A stretch of DNA of 43,130 nucleotides, from assembly GCF_008124715.1 (NCBI RefSeq), contig NZ_VNHO01000018.1, positions 1 through 43,130 on the forward strand, read 5' to 3'. Positions 24,190 through 31,661 of this stretch are shown piece by piece; within the stretch, counting starts at the first letter, position 1, and every line of letters starts with the position of its first letter. A model generated the notes under the pieces. That model did not search any database and was not told where the DNA came from. It worked only from the letters and a program-made list of their open reading frames with translations. The translations under genes were made by a program, and so were the position numbers. This DNA comes from Thermosediminibacter litoriperuensis. Its GTDB lineage: Bacteria > Bacillota > Thermosediminibacteria > Thermosediminibacterales > Thermosediminibacteraceae.

Positions 24190-25132
24190 CGTGGGATCCG
24201 TCAGCACAAACCTGATCATTCTTGACGAAAATGGTGACGTGGAGGATGCGGTTTACATCCGCACCCAGGGCCAGCCCATAAAGGCGGTCCAGGAAGGGCT
24301 GCGGTTGCTTAATTCCAGAAGTAATGGAAAGTGGGATATTAGAGGTGTAGGCACCACCGGCAGCGGCCGACAGCTGGCAGCGGTGATAGCGGGCGCCGAC
24401 ATTGTAAAAAACGAGATAACCGCCCATGCGATCGCCGCCCAGAAGGAAGTTCCCGACGTGCGAACGGTGATAGAGATAGGCGGCCAGGATTCAAAAATAA
24501 TAATTCTGAGGGACGGCGTCGTAACCGACTTTGCCATGAACACCGTCTGCGCCGCCGGTACTGGGTCGTTCCTGGACCAGCAGGCCAACAGGCTGGGGAT
24601 ACCCATTGAAGAATTCGGCGCATACGCCCTCAGGTCGAAAAATCCGGTGCGCATTGCGGGGAGATGTGCGGTATTTGCTGAATCAGACATGATCCATAAG
24701 CAGCAGCTGGGTTACAAAATTGAGGATATAATAAGGGGGCTGTGTCAGGCCCTGGTCAGGAACTATCTGAACAACGTGGGCAAAGGCAAGGAAATACTGC
24801 CCCGGGTAGTATTCCAGGGCGGGGTGGCGGCGAATATCGGCATGAAGGCCGCCTTCGAGGAAGCGCTGGGGATGGAGGTATACGTCCCCAAATACCATCA
24901 CGTCATGGGGGCCCTCGGCGCCGCCTTGCTGGCCAGAGATGCGGGGGTGAAAAACACGAAATTCAGGGGCTTTCAGGCCAGCGATATAGAGTTCACCGCG
25001 GACAGTTTCGAATGTCAGGGCTGTTCCAACCACTGCGAGGTGGTAAACATAAAAATGGAAGGGAAGGTAATTGCGCGCTGGGGAGACAGGTGCAACAGGT
25101 GGAAGACTATAGAGGATTTTGACGTGGCTTGA
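24167..25132 (+). CDS. 2-Hydroxyacyl-CoA dehydratase activase (BadF/HgdC family ATPase)
   Basis: A 321-residue ASKHA-fold ATPase. It shows YLGIDVGSVSTNLI (phosphate 1), TTGSGRQL, EIGGQDSKII (phosphate 2 region) and, in the helix-cluster-helix part, NTVCAAGTGSFLDQQA and AGRCAVFAESDMI, whose two Cys hold the dimer-bridging [4Fe-4S] cluster in HgdC. Such activases drive ATP-dependent one-electron reduction of 2-hydroxyacyl-CoA dehydratases. A C-terminal Cys-rich segment (CQGCSNHC...CNRW) is typical of activases joined to DUF2229 domains. No dehydratase subunit is in the window, so the client is unknown. The 3' end overlaps the convergent phosphatase by 26 bases. Confidence 0.88.
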   Translation: MAHYLGIDVGSVSTNLIILDENGDVEDAVYIRTQGQPIKAVQEGLRLLNSRSNGKWDIRGVGTTGSGRQLAAVIAGADIVKNEITAHAIAAQKEVPDVRTVIEIGGQDSKIIILRDGVVTDFAMNTVCAAGTGSFLDQQANRLGIPIEEFGAYALRSKNPVRIAGRCAVFAESDMIHKQQLGYKIEDIIRGLCQALVRNYLNNVGKGKEILPRVVFQGGVAANIGMKAAFEEALGMEVYVPKYHHVMGALGAALLARDAGVKNTKFRGFQASDIEFTADSFECQGCSNHCEVVNIKMEGKVIARWGDRCNRWKTIEDFDVA

Positions 25133-25778
25133 CAGGGCTGTCGGCGGAGCGGGCCCAGTCTACTATATCGGAAAAATCTTTATAAGCGATGGCGGGGATG
25201 TCATTTTTGCGGCAGTGGGAAAGCAGAACCCCTTTTGCAAAAATGACATCCGCTTTTTTTGCCGCACATACATCCGAATAGCCGTCGCCTATATAAACCG
25301 AAATCCCGTCTCTCGGCTTTAATTTGTCGATGAGTTCGGCCTTGCAGGTGCCGCACTGCGGGCACCACCCGGAAGAGTGCTGGCATTCAATATCGAATTT
25401 CCGGCCGTCGATTATGAGTTTGTTGGAAAAATAAGGAATATCCTTGATCCCGTATTTTTTTAATATTGTTTTTATATTAAAATCGTACCCGTCGCTTAGT
25501 ATGTAAATGTCATGTCCCCTTTTCCGGCAGAATTCTAAAAAAGGTATGAAGTAATCATCAACCTCCATGTTTTCAATCAAAAAATTCCTGAGATCTTCTT
25601 CGCTTGCGTCAAAAAGTTTAAACGTTTCCCTGGCGCACTCTTCGGTGGAAATTTCCCCCCTCTGCCACCGGAGCTCTATCTCTTCCCAGTTACCCCTGGC
25701 GAAGGCCTGAGTCATCGCTACGCATGTGTCCTTTTTGGTTATAGTCCCGTCGAAGTCTATAAAAAAGGTGATCTTCAT
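25107..25778 (-). CDS. HAD-IB phosphatase, MtnX-like
   Basis: A 223-residue HAD hydrolase with motif I FFIDFDGTITKKD at the N-terminus, motif II as LSDGYD (near residue 95) and motif III IGDGYSDVCAAKKADVIFA. The insert with CQHSSGWCPQCGTCKAELI is typical of MtnX-like proteins, which dephosphorylate 2-hydroxy-3-keto-5-methylthiopentenyl-1-phosphate in methionine salvage; no other salvage gene is near, so another phosphate ester is possible. I chose the ATG at 25778 (minus strand) because AAGGAGA lies seven bases before it and the family starts there. It runs against the activase operon and overlaps it at the 3' end. Confidence 0.85.
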   Translation of the reverse strand: MKITFFIDFDGTITKKDTCVAMTQAFARGNWEEIELRWQRGEISTEECARETFKLFDASEEDLRNFLIENMEVDDYFIPFLEFCRKRGHDIYILSDGYDFNIKTILKKYGIKDIPYFSNKLIIDGRKFDIECQHSSGWCPQCGTCKAELIDKLKPRDGISVYIGDGYSDVCAAKKADVIFAKGVLLSHCRKNDIPAIAYKDFSDIVDWARSADSPVKPRQNPL

Positions 25779-25896
25779 AGGTATTCTCCTTTTTATGGAA
25801 GCTAACAGTTCGGGCGGTATCTTGCCGGCTGCTGTGCCGTAAATAATGCCGGCCCGCATAAAAATCGTTATCAGAATTATACCACATACCTAGAAT

Positions 25897-25981
25897 CAAA
25901 AAAAGCCTGCCGACGGCTAACTATCGATACCCATTGGGATACGGTACCTCGCTAACCATCGGCAGGTATTCTTATTTTTTC
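25897..25981. terminator. Large bidirectional stem-loop
   Basis: Sixteen-position stem between 25906-25921 (CCTGCCGACGGCTAAC) and 25951-25966 (GCTAACCATCGGCAGG), two mismatched positions being G-U pairs on the minus strand. A second small hairpin (GATACCCA/TGGGATAC) sits in the loop. T runs follow on both strands (25967-25980 on plus; 25904-25898 on minus). It lies between the start of the phosphatase gene and the start of ku, so it can only end antisense transcription coming through the phosphatase, or a short leader/ncRNA on the minus strand. Confidence 0.65.
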
Positions 25982-26075
25982 CCGAAAAACATGCGATATT
26001 ACTATATGTTACTGGAAGGATTTCCAGGGATAATCAATTTCTAAATGAGAGATATTAGTACAGGAGGTGATGCCG

Positions 26076-26900
26076 GTGCGCGCTCTGTGGAGGGGCTCCA
26101 TCAGCTTCGGCCTGGTAAACGTGCCGGTAAAGATGTACGCCGCTACCGAGCGAAAGAACGTGAGCTTCCGGCAGATCCATAGAGAATGCGGCACTCCTAT
26201 ACGCTACGAAAAGGTATGCCCGGCGTGCAACCGGAAAGTCGAGGATGATGAGATAGCCCGGGGTTACGAATACGAAAAGGGAAGGTTCGTGATAATCGAA
26301 GACAAAGACCTGGAGGCCATACCCGACGAGACAACCCGTACTATAGACATCATAGATTTTGTAGACCTGTCGGAAATAGATCCCATTTATTTTGACCACT
26401 CCTACTTTCTTGGACCCGAAGAAACCGGGCAGAAGGCTTACCTGCTGCTTTTAAAAGCCTTGAAGGAAACCGGGAAAATCGCCATAGCAAAAGTGATGAT
26501 AAGGGCGAAACAGAGCCTGGCGTGCCTCAGACCTTACGGCGAAAACCGCCTGGTGATGGAGACCATGTTCTACCCCGACGAGGTGAGGGATGCCGGGGAA
26601 ATACCGGTCTCGCCGGACATAAAGCTCCACGAGAACGAGATTAAAATGGCGGTGCAGCTCATAAACTCCCTGGCCGCCGAATTCAAGCCCGAAAAATACA
26701 CCGACGAGTACAGGAAGGCCCTGCTCGACATAATAAGGGCCAAGGTCGAAGGCCAGGAGATCAGGATTCCCGCTCCCAGGGAGGAGAAGGTGGTGGACCT
26801 CATGGAAGCCCTCAAGGCGAGCCTCGCCATGGTGGAAAAGGAAAAGGAGGGCAAGAAGGAAGCTACCGGCCGCGGCAGAAGAAAGAGGGCCACCTCATGA
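26076..26900 (+). CDS. ku: Bacterial Ku protein (NHEJ)
   Basis: A 274-residue Ku homologue: RALWRGSISFGLVNVPVKMYAAT at the start, CPACNRKV, a central block DIIDFVDLSEIDPIYFDHSYFLGP, and LLDIIRAKVEGQEI near residue 230. The last 20 residues are rich in Lys/Arg, as in bacterial Ku tails that bind DNA and recruit the ligase. It forms a ring on broken DNA ends. I chose GTG 26076, eight bases after AGGAGG (26062-26067); the ATG at 26070 lies too close to the site. The 3' end overlaps the opposing ligase gene by six bases. Confidence 0.94.
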   Translation: MRALWRGSISFGLVNVPVKMYAATERKNVSFRQIHRECGTPIRYEKVCPACNRKVEDDEIARGYEYEKGRFVIIEDKDLEAIPDETTRTIDIIDFVDLSEIDPIYFDHSYFLGPEETGQKAYLLLLKALKETGKIAIAKVMIRAKQSLACLRPYGENRLVMETMFYPDEVRDAGEIPVSPDIKLHENEIKMAVQLINSLAAEFKPEKYTDEYRKALLDIIRAKVEGQEIRIPAPREEKVVDLMEALKASLAMVEKEKEGKKEATGRGRRKRATS

Positions 26901-27821
26901 TCCCAATTCCACCCGCCTTATGACCGGATGCCTGAGGCAGCCCTCTTCGGTGTAATCGGAGAATTCCACTTCCACAGCGACGGAAGGCCGGACCCATACG
27001 GGCTTTTCCCTCCTTCCGATGTGCGGCGGGTTGGCAAAGGGGCATGACTCCTTTGCTGATTTTGAAAGAAAATCGTACAGAACCCTGCTCGTGCCGGCAT
27101 CAAGACCGCTGGATGCCCTGCCGACATAAATGAGGTCACCCTCGACGAGCTGGCCCAGAAACAGGGAGCGCACGTGTTTCCCTTCGGCCAGAAAGCCGCC
27201 CACCAGGGCGGTTATCACGCGGCGGTTTTTGATTTTAAGCCATTTGTCGCTCTTTTTTCCGATTTCGTAAACGCTGTCCAGCTTTTTGGCTACTATACCT
27301 TCAAGGCCCCTCTCCCTGGCGATCTCAAAAAGGGCGATTCCCCGGCCTGGGAATGTATCGGTTACCACCACCGGGTCCGAGGACCTCAGGGTGGACTTTA
27401 ATATGTCGTACCGCCGGGAAAAGGGCAGGTCGATGATGCTCTTTCCCTTCAAGTAAAGGATATCGAAAACCACGTAGGTGACCGGTATCCTTGAGGCCAG
27501 GTAGTTTATGGTGCCCGTGTCGGTGGCCCAGTCCCGCCTCATCAACTGTTGGAAGTTGGGCTTTCCGCCGATCAAAGTTATCATCTCTCCATCCAGTACC
27601 GCTTCGGTGCCCCCGAGGGCATCCGATAGCGCGCCGGCCACCTCCGGGTACTGGACGGTGCGCCTTTTCATTTTCCTGTTGAAAAGCTCAACGCCGCCGC
27701 TTAAGTGGGCTACTATCCTGGTGCCGTCCCACTTTATCTGGAAGCCGTATTTTTCGTCGTCGAAGGGCTTCGGGTGAGGCAGCGGCTCCATGGGTATGAA
27801 GGGTATCCCGGGCTTTATCAT
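26895..27821 (-). CDS. ligD: ATP-dependent DNA ligase (LigD ligase domain type)
   Basis: A 308-residue stand-alone ligase. The adenylation lysine is in FQIKWDGTR (motif I KxDG, residues about 27-35). Later motifs: AVLDGEMITL (III), VTYVVFDILYLKG (IIIa), GLEGIVAKKLDSVYEIGKKS (IV) and SDKWLKIKNR (V), followed by an OB-fold with GRASSGLD. It lacks the polymerase and phosphoesterase domains found in fused LigD proteins. It would seal ends held by Ku. It is convergent with ku and divergent from the polymerase gene, about 107 bases apart. Confidence 0.92.
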   Translation of the reverse strand: MIKPGIPFIPMEPLPHPKPFDDEKYGFQIKWDGTRIVAHLSGGVELFNRKMKRRTVQYPEVAGALSDALGGTEAVLDGEMITLIGGKPNFQQLMRRDWATDTGTINYLASRIPVTYVVFDILYLKGKSIIDLPFSRRYDILKSTLRSSDPVVVTDTFPGRGIALFEIARERGLEGIVAKKLDSVYEIGKKSDKWLKIKNRRVITALVGGFLAEGKHVRSLFLGQLVEGDLIYVGRASSGLDAGTSRVLYDFLSKSAKESCPFANPPHIGRREKPVWVRPSVAVEVEFSDYTEEGCLRHPVIRRVELGS

Positions 27822-27928
27822 TTTACATCACCGTACATATTCTGCCCGTTTAAAAAATATTTTTTCATTGGAGGAAAATTCAGGATAAGAGCTGAATATA
27901 ATAATATAATCGGGTAGGTGTGGCATTC

Positions 27929-28822
27929 TTGCCTGTTGTCATAGTAGAAAACGAAAAACTTGCGCTGACCAACCTTTCAAAAGTGATGTGGCCCGAGGAC
28001 AATATAACAAAGGCTAATTTCATAGATTACTATGTCCGCATAGCTCCCTACGTGCTGCCCCACCTCAAGGATCGCCCCATGGTTTTCACCCGGTACCCCG
28101 ACGGCATATACGGCAAGGCTTTTTACCAGAAAAATATTCCCGATTACGCTCCCGAGTGGCTCAGGACCTACGACGAGGAAAGTTTTGCCGGAGGCAGGAG
28201 GAAGGTTGTGCGCTACGCACTTATCGACGATATGAAAAGCCTGCTCTGGGCCGCGAATCAAGCAAGTCTTGAGATGCACCCCTGGCTTTCCAGAGTGGGG
28301 ACCATAGAATACCCGGACTTCGTGGTGTTCGACCTGGACCCTATGGAAAACACCGATTTCGAAGATGCCCGGCAACTGGCGCTGGCGTTGAAAAAACTGC
28401 TGGAGATTGAGGGGCTTACGGGATTCCCCAAAACTTCCGGCGCCACCGGCATTCAGGTATACGTACCGATAGAGCCTAGGTACACCTACCGGGAGGTCAG
28501 GGTTTTTGCCGAATTCTTCTGCAGGGTCCTGGAAAGGACTTTTCCGGAGAAAGCCACTACCGAGAGAAGCATAAAAAAGCGCAGGGGCAAGGTGTACCTC
28601 GACTACCTGCAAAACATAAAGGGCAAAACGCTGATCGCGCCTTACAGCCCCAGGCCTATAGCGGGAGCGCCCGTTTCGGCGCCGGTTACATGGGATGAAC
28701 TTGAAGGCGGGGTCAGGCCTTCTATGTTCAACATCAAGAACATGCCCGGCAGGCTGGAAAAGATGGGAGACCTGTTTAAAGACGTCCTGGAAGTGAAACA
28801 GCGTATTGACAGGTGGCTGTAG
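27929..28822 (+). CDS. LigD-type polymerase/primase domain protein (NHEJ)
   Basis: A protein of about 297 residues equal to the LigD polymerase domain of the archaeo-eukaryotic primase fold: LTNLSKVMWPEDNITKANFI at the start, KDRPMVFTRYPDGIYGKAFY, the catalytic Asp pair in FVVFDLDPM, KTSGATGIQVYVPI, and DYLQNIKGKTLIAPYSPRP near the end. It fills gaps and adds (ribo)nucleotides at broken ends. The start is uncertain: TTG 27929 lies eight bases after TAGGTG, while a GTG at 27920 overlaps that site. It is divergent from the ligase, so the spacer 27822-27928 probably holds promoters for both. Confidence 0.9.
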   Translation: MPVVIVENEKLALTNLSKVMWPEDNITKANFIDYYVRIAPYVLPHLKDRPMVFTRYPDGIYGKAFYQKNIPDYAPEWLRTYDEESFAGGRRKVVRYALIDDMKSLLWAANQASLEMHPWLSRVGTIEYPDFVVFDLDPMENTDFEDARQLALALKKLLEIEGLTGFPKTSGATGIQVYVPIEPRYTYREVRVFAEFFCRVLERTFPEKATTERSIKKRRGKVYLDYLQNIKGKTLIAPYSPRPIAGAPVSAPVTWDELEGGVRPSMFNIKNMPGRLEKMGDLFKDVLEVKQRIDRWL

Positions 28823-28867
28823 GAGGGACCTTTGTGAACATCACCTTGATGTAAAGGTGGGATAGCG

Positions 28868-29935
28868 TTGGCAAGGGTTCTGGTGATAGGAGGGGGCCCC
28901 GGCGGCCTTACAGCGGCTGCTGAGGCCGCATCCATGGGCCATGACGTAAGGCTCCTCGAGAAGGGCCGGATAGGCGAAGATATCCGGTGCGCCGAAGGTT
29001 TCTTTGACGTGCTGAAAAAATTGGGAAAGCCCGGCGCGGGCGTGAGATTCAAGGTAGAGAAGCTCATTGTGAGAGCAGTGGCCACCTACGAAATCGACGT
29101 CGAAGATCTGAACCTGTGGATGATTGACAGGAGGGAATGGCAGGAAGACCTGGCCCGCATTGCCAGGGAAAAGGGTGTGGTCATTGAGGAAAACAGCCCG
29201 GTTTCTCCGAAAGATCTGGATGGGCTGAGGATGGATTACGACTACGTAATAGACGCCAGCGGCGCGCCTCCGGTTACTTCCAGGGCTTACGGATTTGCTG
29301 ACTTTTACAAGCAAAACTGCGGCAGGACCGTGCAGTACGTCCTGGAGGGGGATTTTTCCTACCTGGGGAATAACCTGAAAGTGGGTCTGCTGCCGGGGCT
29401 CTACGGATATTACTGGATATTTCCCAAAGGCAGGCAGACGGCCAACGTCGGGGTGGGCAGCTTTGGCGGAGAGCCCTTGCCGCTGTGGAAGCGGCTGCGC
29501 GAGGTGCTGGAAAGGGAAGGACTTTCGGCATACGGTATAACCAGAGAACTGGGAGGCATCTGCCCGATCAGGATGGCCCCGCGGCTGGTCTACGACAATA
29601 TATTGCTGGTAGGTGATGCCGCCGGTCTCACTTCCCCTCTGCACGGCGGCGGTATCGACATGGCTGTGCTCAGCGGCATGGAAGCCGCCAGGAGCCTTTC
29701 TTCCGGCGGGGCGGACTACGAGAAAAATCTCCGCCGGCTGCTGTCTCCAAGGCTCACGATTGAAGCTATGGCGGCGGGCGTATGGAAAAAGCACAGTTTT
29801 GAAGAGATGGACGGACTAATAGCTACACTGGTAAAAACGGGGCTTTACAGGCCGTTTCTTAACCCGAACCTATTCAATACCTTTACGGCCGTGCTGATTG
29901 CCAAAATCCTCAAGGTGGAAAATCCTGCGGTGTAA
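28868..29935 (+). CDS. Geranylgeranyl-reductase-like FAD-dependent oxidoreductase
   Basis: A 355-residue flavoprotein. FAD-binding fold at the N-terminus (VLVIGGGPGGLTAAAEAASMG, then EKG), substrate-domain segment WIFPKGRQTANVGVG near residue 190, and the second FAD motif LLVGDAAGLTSPLHGGGIDMA near 245-265. This is the pattern of the geranylgeranyl reductase/digeranylgeranyl-glycerophospholipid reductase branch of the PHBH-like family. In bacteria the substrate is usually unknown; quinone or isoprenoid side-chain reduction are guesses. Start is TTG 28868 after AAAGGTGGGA. It follows the NHEJ polymerase by 45 bases and may be co-transcribed, without evident functional link. Confidence 0.8.
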   Translation: MARVLVIGGGPGGLTAAAEAASMGHDVRLLEKGRIGEDIRCAEGFFDVLKKLGKPGAGVRFKVEKLIVRAVATYEIDVEDLNLWMIDRREWQEDLARIAREKGVVIEENSPVSPKDLDGLRMDYDYVIDASGAPPVTSRAYGFADFYKQNCGRTVQYVLEGDFSYLGNNLKVGLLPGLYGYYWIFPKGRQTANVGVGSFGGEPLPLWKRLREVLEREGLSAYGITRELGGICPIRMAPRLVYDNILLVGDAAGLTSPLHGGGIDMAVLSGMEAARSLSSGGADYEKNLRRLLSPRLTIEAMAAGVWKKHSFEEMDGLIATLVKTGLYRPFLNPNLFNTFTAVLIAKILKVENPAV

Positions 29936-29950
29936 CCGCGGGGTTTTTTT
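29924..29950 (+). terminator. Terminator overlapping the flavoprotein stop codon
   Basis: Stem CCTGCGGT / ACCGCGGG (29924-29931 with 29935-29942), three-base loop, then GTTTTTTT. The stop codon lies inside the hairpin. Confidence 0.8.
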
Positions 29951-30022
29951 ATGCTGTTATTTTTATCCACATGAGATTGCCCGCTTTTCAATTGTGTTAT
30001 AATATACTAGAGGTGGTTTTTA

Positions 30023-30457
30023 GTGTATGAGCTACTGGCTCAAATTTTGAAATTTCTATTAATCGGGCTAATATATTATTTTTTATATAATTTTTTAAAG
30101 TTGATGGTGCTTGACTTGAGTGAAGAAAAAAATACGTCAGGGGATACCGGTTATTACCTCAGAAGCGACGATGGCAGGGAATATCCCCTCCGGCCTGTAA
30201 CTACAATAGGTCGTGCCGGGGATTCCGACATAGTGATAAACGACCCTTATCTTTCCAGCAAGCACGCCATGATCTTTAAAAAGGGCAGAAGGATGGTTAT
30301 ACAGGATCTTAAAAGCACCAACGGCACATTTTTAAACGGAAAGCGTATAAAAAGGGCGGTGGCTTTAAGAGAAAAGGACGTTATAACGATGGGCGGCAGG
30401 AACTTCACCTTTTTAAGGAGGGAGGCCCGTGGACTCGAAAGTGGAAGCGACTTATAA
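30023..30457 (+). CDS. Membrane-anchored FHA domain protein
   Basis: A 144-residue protein with one N-terminal membrane segment (residues about 8-32, LLIGLIYYFLYNFL) and a cytoplasmic FHA domain: TTIGRAGDSDIVINDPYLSSKH (phosphothreonine-binding Gly-Arg and Ser-x-x-His) and DLKSTNGTFLNGKRI. FHA domains bind phosphothreonine peptides, so it should respond to a Ser/Thr kinase. It overlaps the FtsW/RodA gene by 29 bases. The order FHA, FtsW/RodA, PBP matches the fhaB-rodA-pbpA cluster known from Actinobacteria. Start is GTG 30023, six bases after AGGTGGT. Confidence 0.88.
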   Translation: MYELLAQILKFLLIGLIYYFLYNFLKLMVLDLSEEKNTSGDTGYYLRSDDGREYPLRPVTTIGRAGDSDIVINDPYLSSKHAMIFKKGRRMVIQDLKSTNGTFLNGKRIKRAVALREKDVITMGGRNFTFLRREARGLESGSDL

Positions 30458-31661
30458 CAGGGCGCTGAGCGCGATGGCTCTGGTGGGTTTTATATCTTTT
30501 TTACTCCTCTCCATCTACAGAAAGCCCCTATCGCCGGTGCCCTTTTACGGTGCCGTAACATTTTTAAGCATAGTATTCATCGGTTATTTTTTCACCGGCT
30601 GGATTTTCCCCAGTTCGGACAAATTTCTGTTCATTCTGGCGGGATTTCTGGTGGAGCTGGGCCTCATAATGCTCTGCAGGATCAACATAGAACTTTTTAA
30701 AAGACAGGTCGCCTTTTTCGCCCTTGGCGTCGGATTTTTTATTTTGAGCAGCATTCTTACAAGGTATTTCGTCAGGCTCGAACTGAACCCCGTTTACTTA
30801 TGGGGCATTACTACAGCGCTGCTTTTACTACCCCTTTTGTTCGGAGTGGAAAAGGGGGGAGCCAGGAACTGGCTGGCTTTCGGCGGCTTTACTTTTCAGC
30901 CCTCGGAACTTGCAAAGATCACCTTCGTGTTTTATCTGGCCGGTGTTGTGAAACAAAACAAAATAAATCATTTCCCCAGGCTCGCGGCCGAAATCCTGGC
31001 TGCTGTCGGTCTTCTGGTTTTATCCAGGGACCTGGGCGGGGCGATGCTTTTTTACTTAACGGCCCTGGCCGTGATTTTCGCCGCTACTTCCAGGCTGGAT
31101 GTGACGGCGGCCGGGCTGTTTGCCGCCGGAATCATGGGTGTTCTGAGCTACAACCTTTTCGACCACGTCAGGGTCAGGATTGAAGCCTGGTTAAACCCGT
31201 GGCAGGATGTTCCGGGCAGGGGTTATCAGATCGCCCAGTCCCTTTTTGCCATAGCGGAAGGCGGCTATTTCGGCACCGGGCTGGGCCTGGGGCGGCCGGA
31301 CTTCATCCCGGCGGTGGCGACGGACTTTATCTTTTCCGCCTTTACGGAGGAGTTTGGATTTCTCGGGGCCGCCGCCGTCATCCTCATGTATTTCCTTTTG
31401 GTGTACAGGGGCATAAGGATAGCCCTCAGGTTGAAAGATAGCTACCCGGCTCTGATAGCCCTGGGGCACACGGTAATGTTCGGGATGCAGATATTTACCA
31501 TAATAGGCGGTGTTATAAAGCTGATACCGGTAACCGGTGTTACATTGCCTTTTATGAGCTACGGGGGGAGTTCTATGGTTATGAGCTTTACATCCCTGGG
31601 CATTCTGAACGGTCTGTGGCTTCAGGCAAGGGAAGGAGAGACCGATGGAGAAACTGCATAG
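30429..31661 (+). CDS. FtsW/RodA/SpoVE-type peptidoglycan glycosyltransferase
   Basis: A 410-residue SEDS-family integral membrane protein with about ten to twelve transmembrane segments. Seen are GGARNWLAFGGFTFQPSELAK (the SEDS signature near residues 140-160), DLGGAMLF (catalytic-Asp loop region), the extracellular GRGYQIAQSLFAIAEGGYFG with GLGLGRPDFIP, and VTGVTLPFMSYGGSSM near the end. It polymerises lipid II into glycan strands together with the class B PBP encoded next. GTG 30429 follows AAGGAGGGA inside the FHA gene, and it overlaps the PBP gene by 17 bases. Division, elongation and sporulation variants cannot be told apart here. Confidence 0.9.
   Translation: MDSKVEATYNRALSAMALVGFISFLLLSIYRKPLSPVPFYGAVTFLSIVFIGYFFTGWIFPSSDKFLFILAGFLVELGLIMLCRINIELFKRQVAFFALGVGFFILSSILTRYFVRLELNPVYLWGITTALLLLPLLFGVEKGGARNWLAFGGFTFQPSELAKITFVFYLAGVVKQNKINHFPRLAAEILAAVGLLVLSRDLGGAMLFYLTALAVIFAATSRLDVTAAGLFAAGIMGVLSYNLFDHVRVRIEAWLNPWQDVPGRGYQIAQSLFAIAEGGYFGTGLGLGRPDFIPAVATDFIFSAFTEEFGFLGAAAVILMYFLLVYRGIRIALRLKDSYPALIALGHTVMFGMQIFTIIGGVIKLIPVTGVTLPFMSYGGSSMVMSFTSLGILNGLWLQAREGETDGETA

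Noticed and set aside
28841-29794. Minus-strand frame of 317 codons opposite the flavoprotein gene
   Set aside because: The plus strand encodes a complete FAD enzyme with clear motifs; the minus frame has no motif or ribosome binding site.
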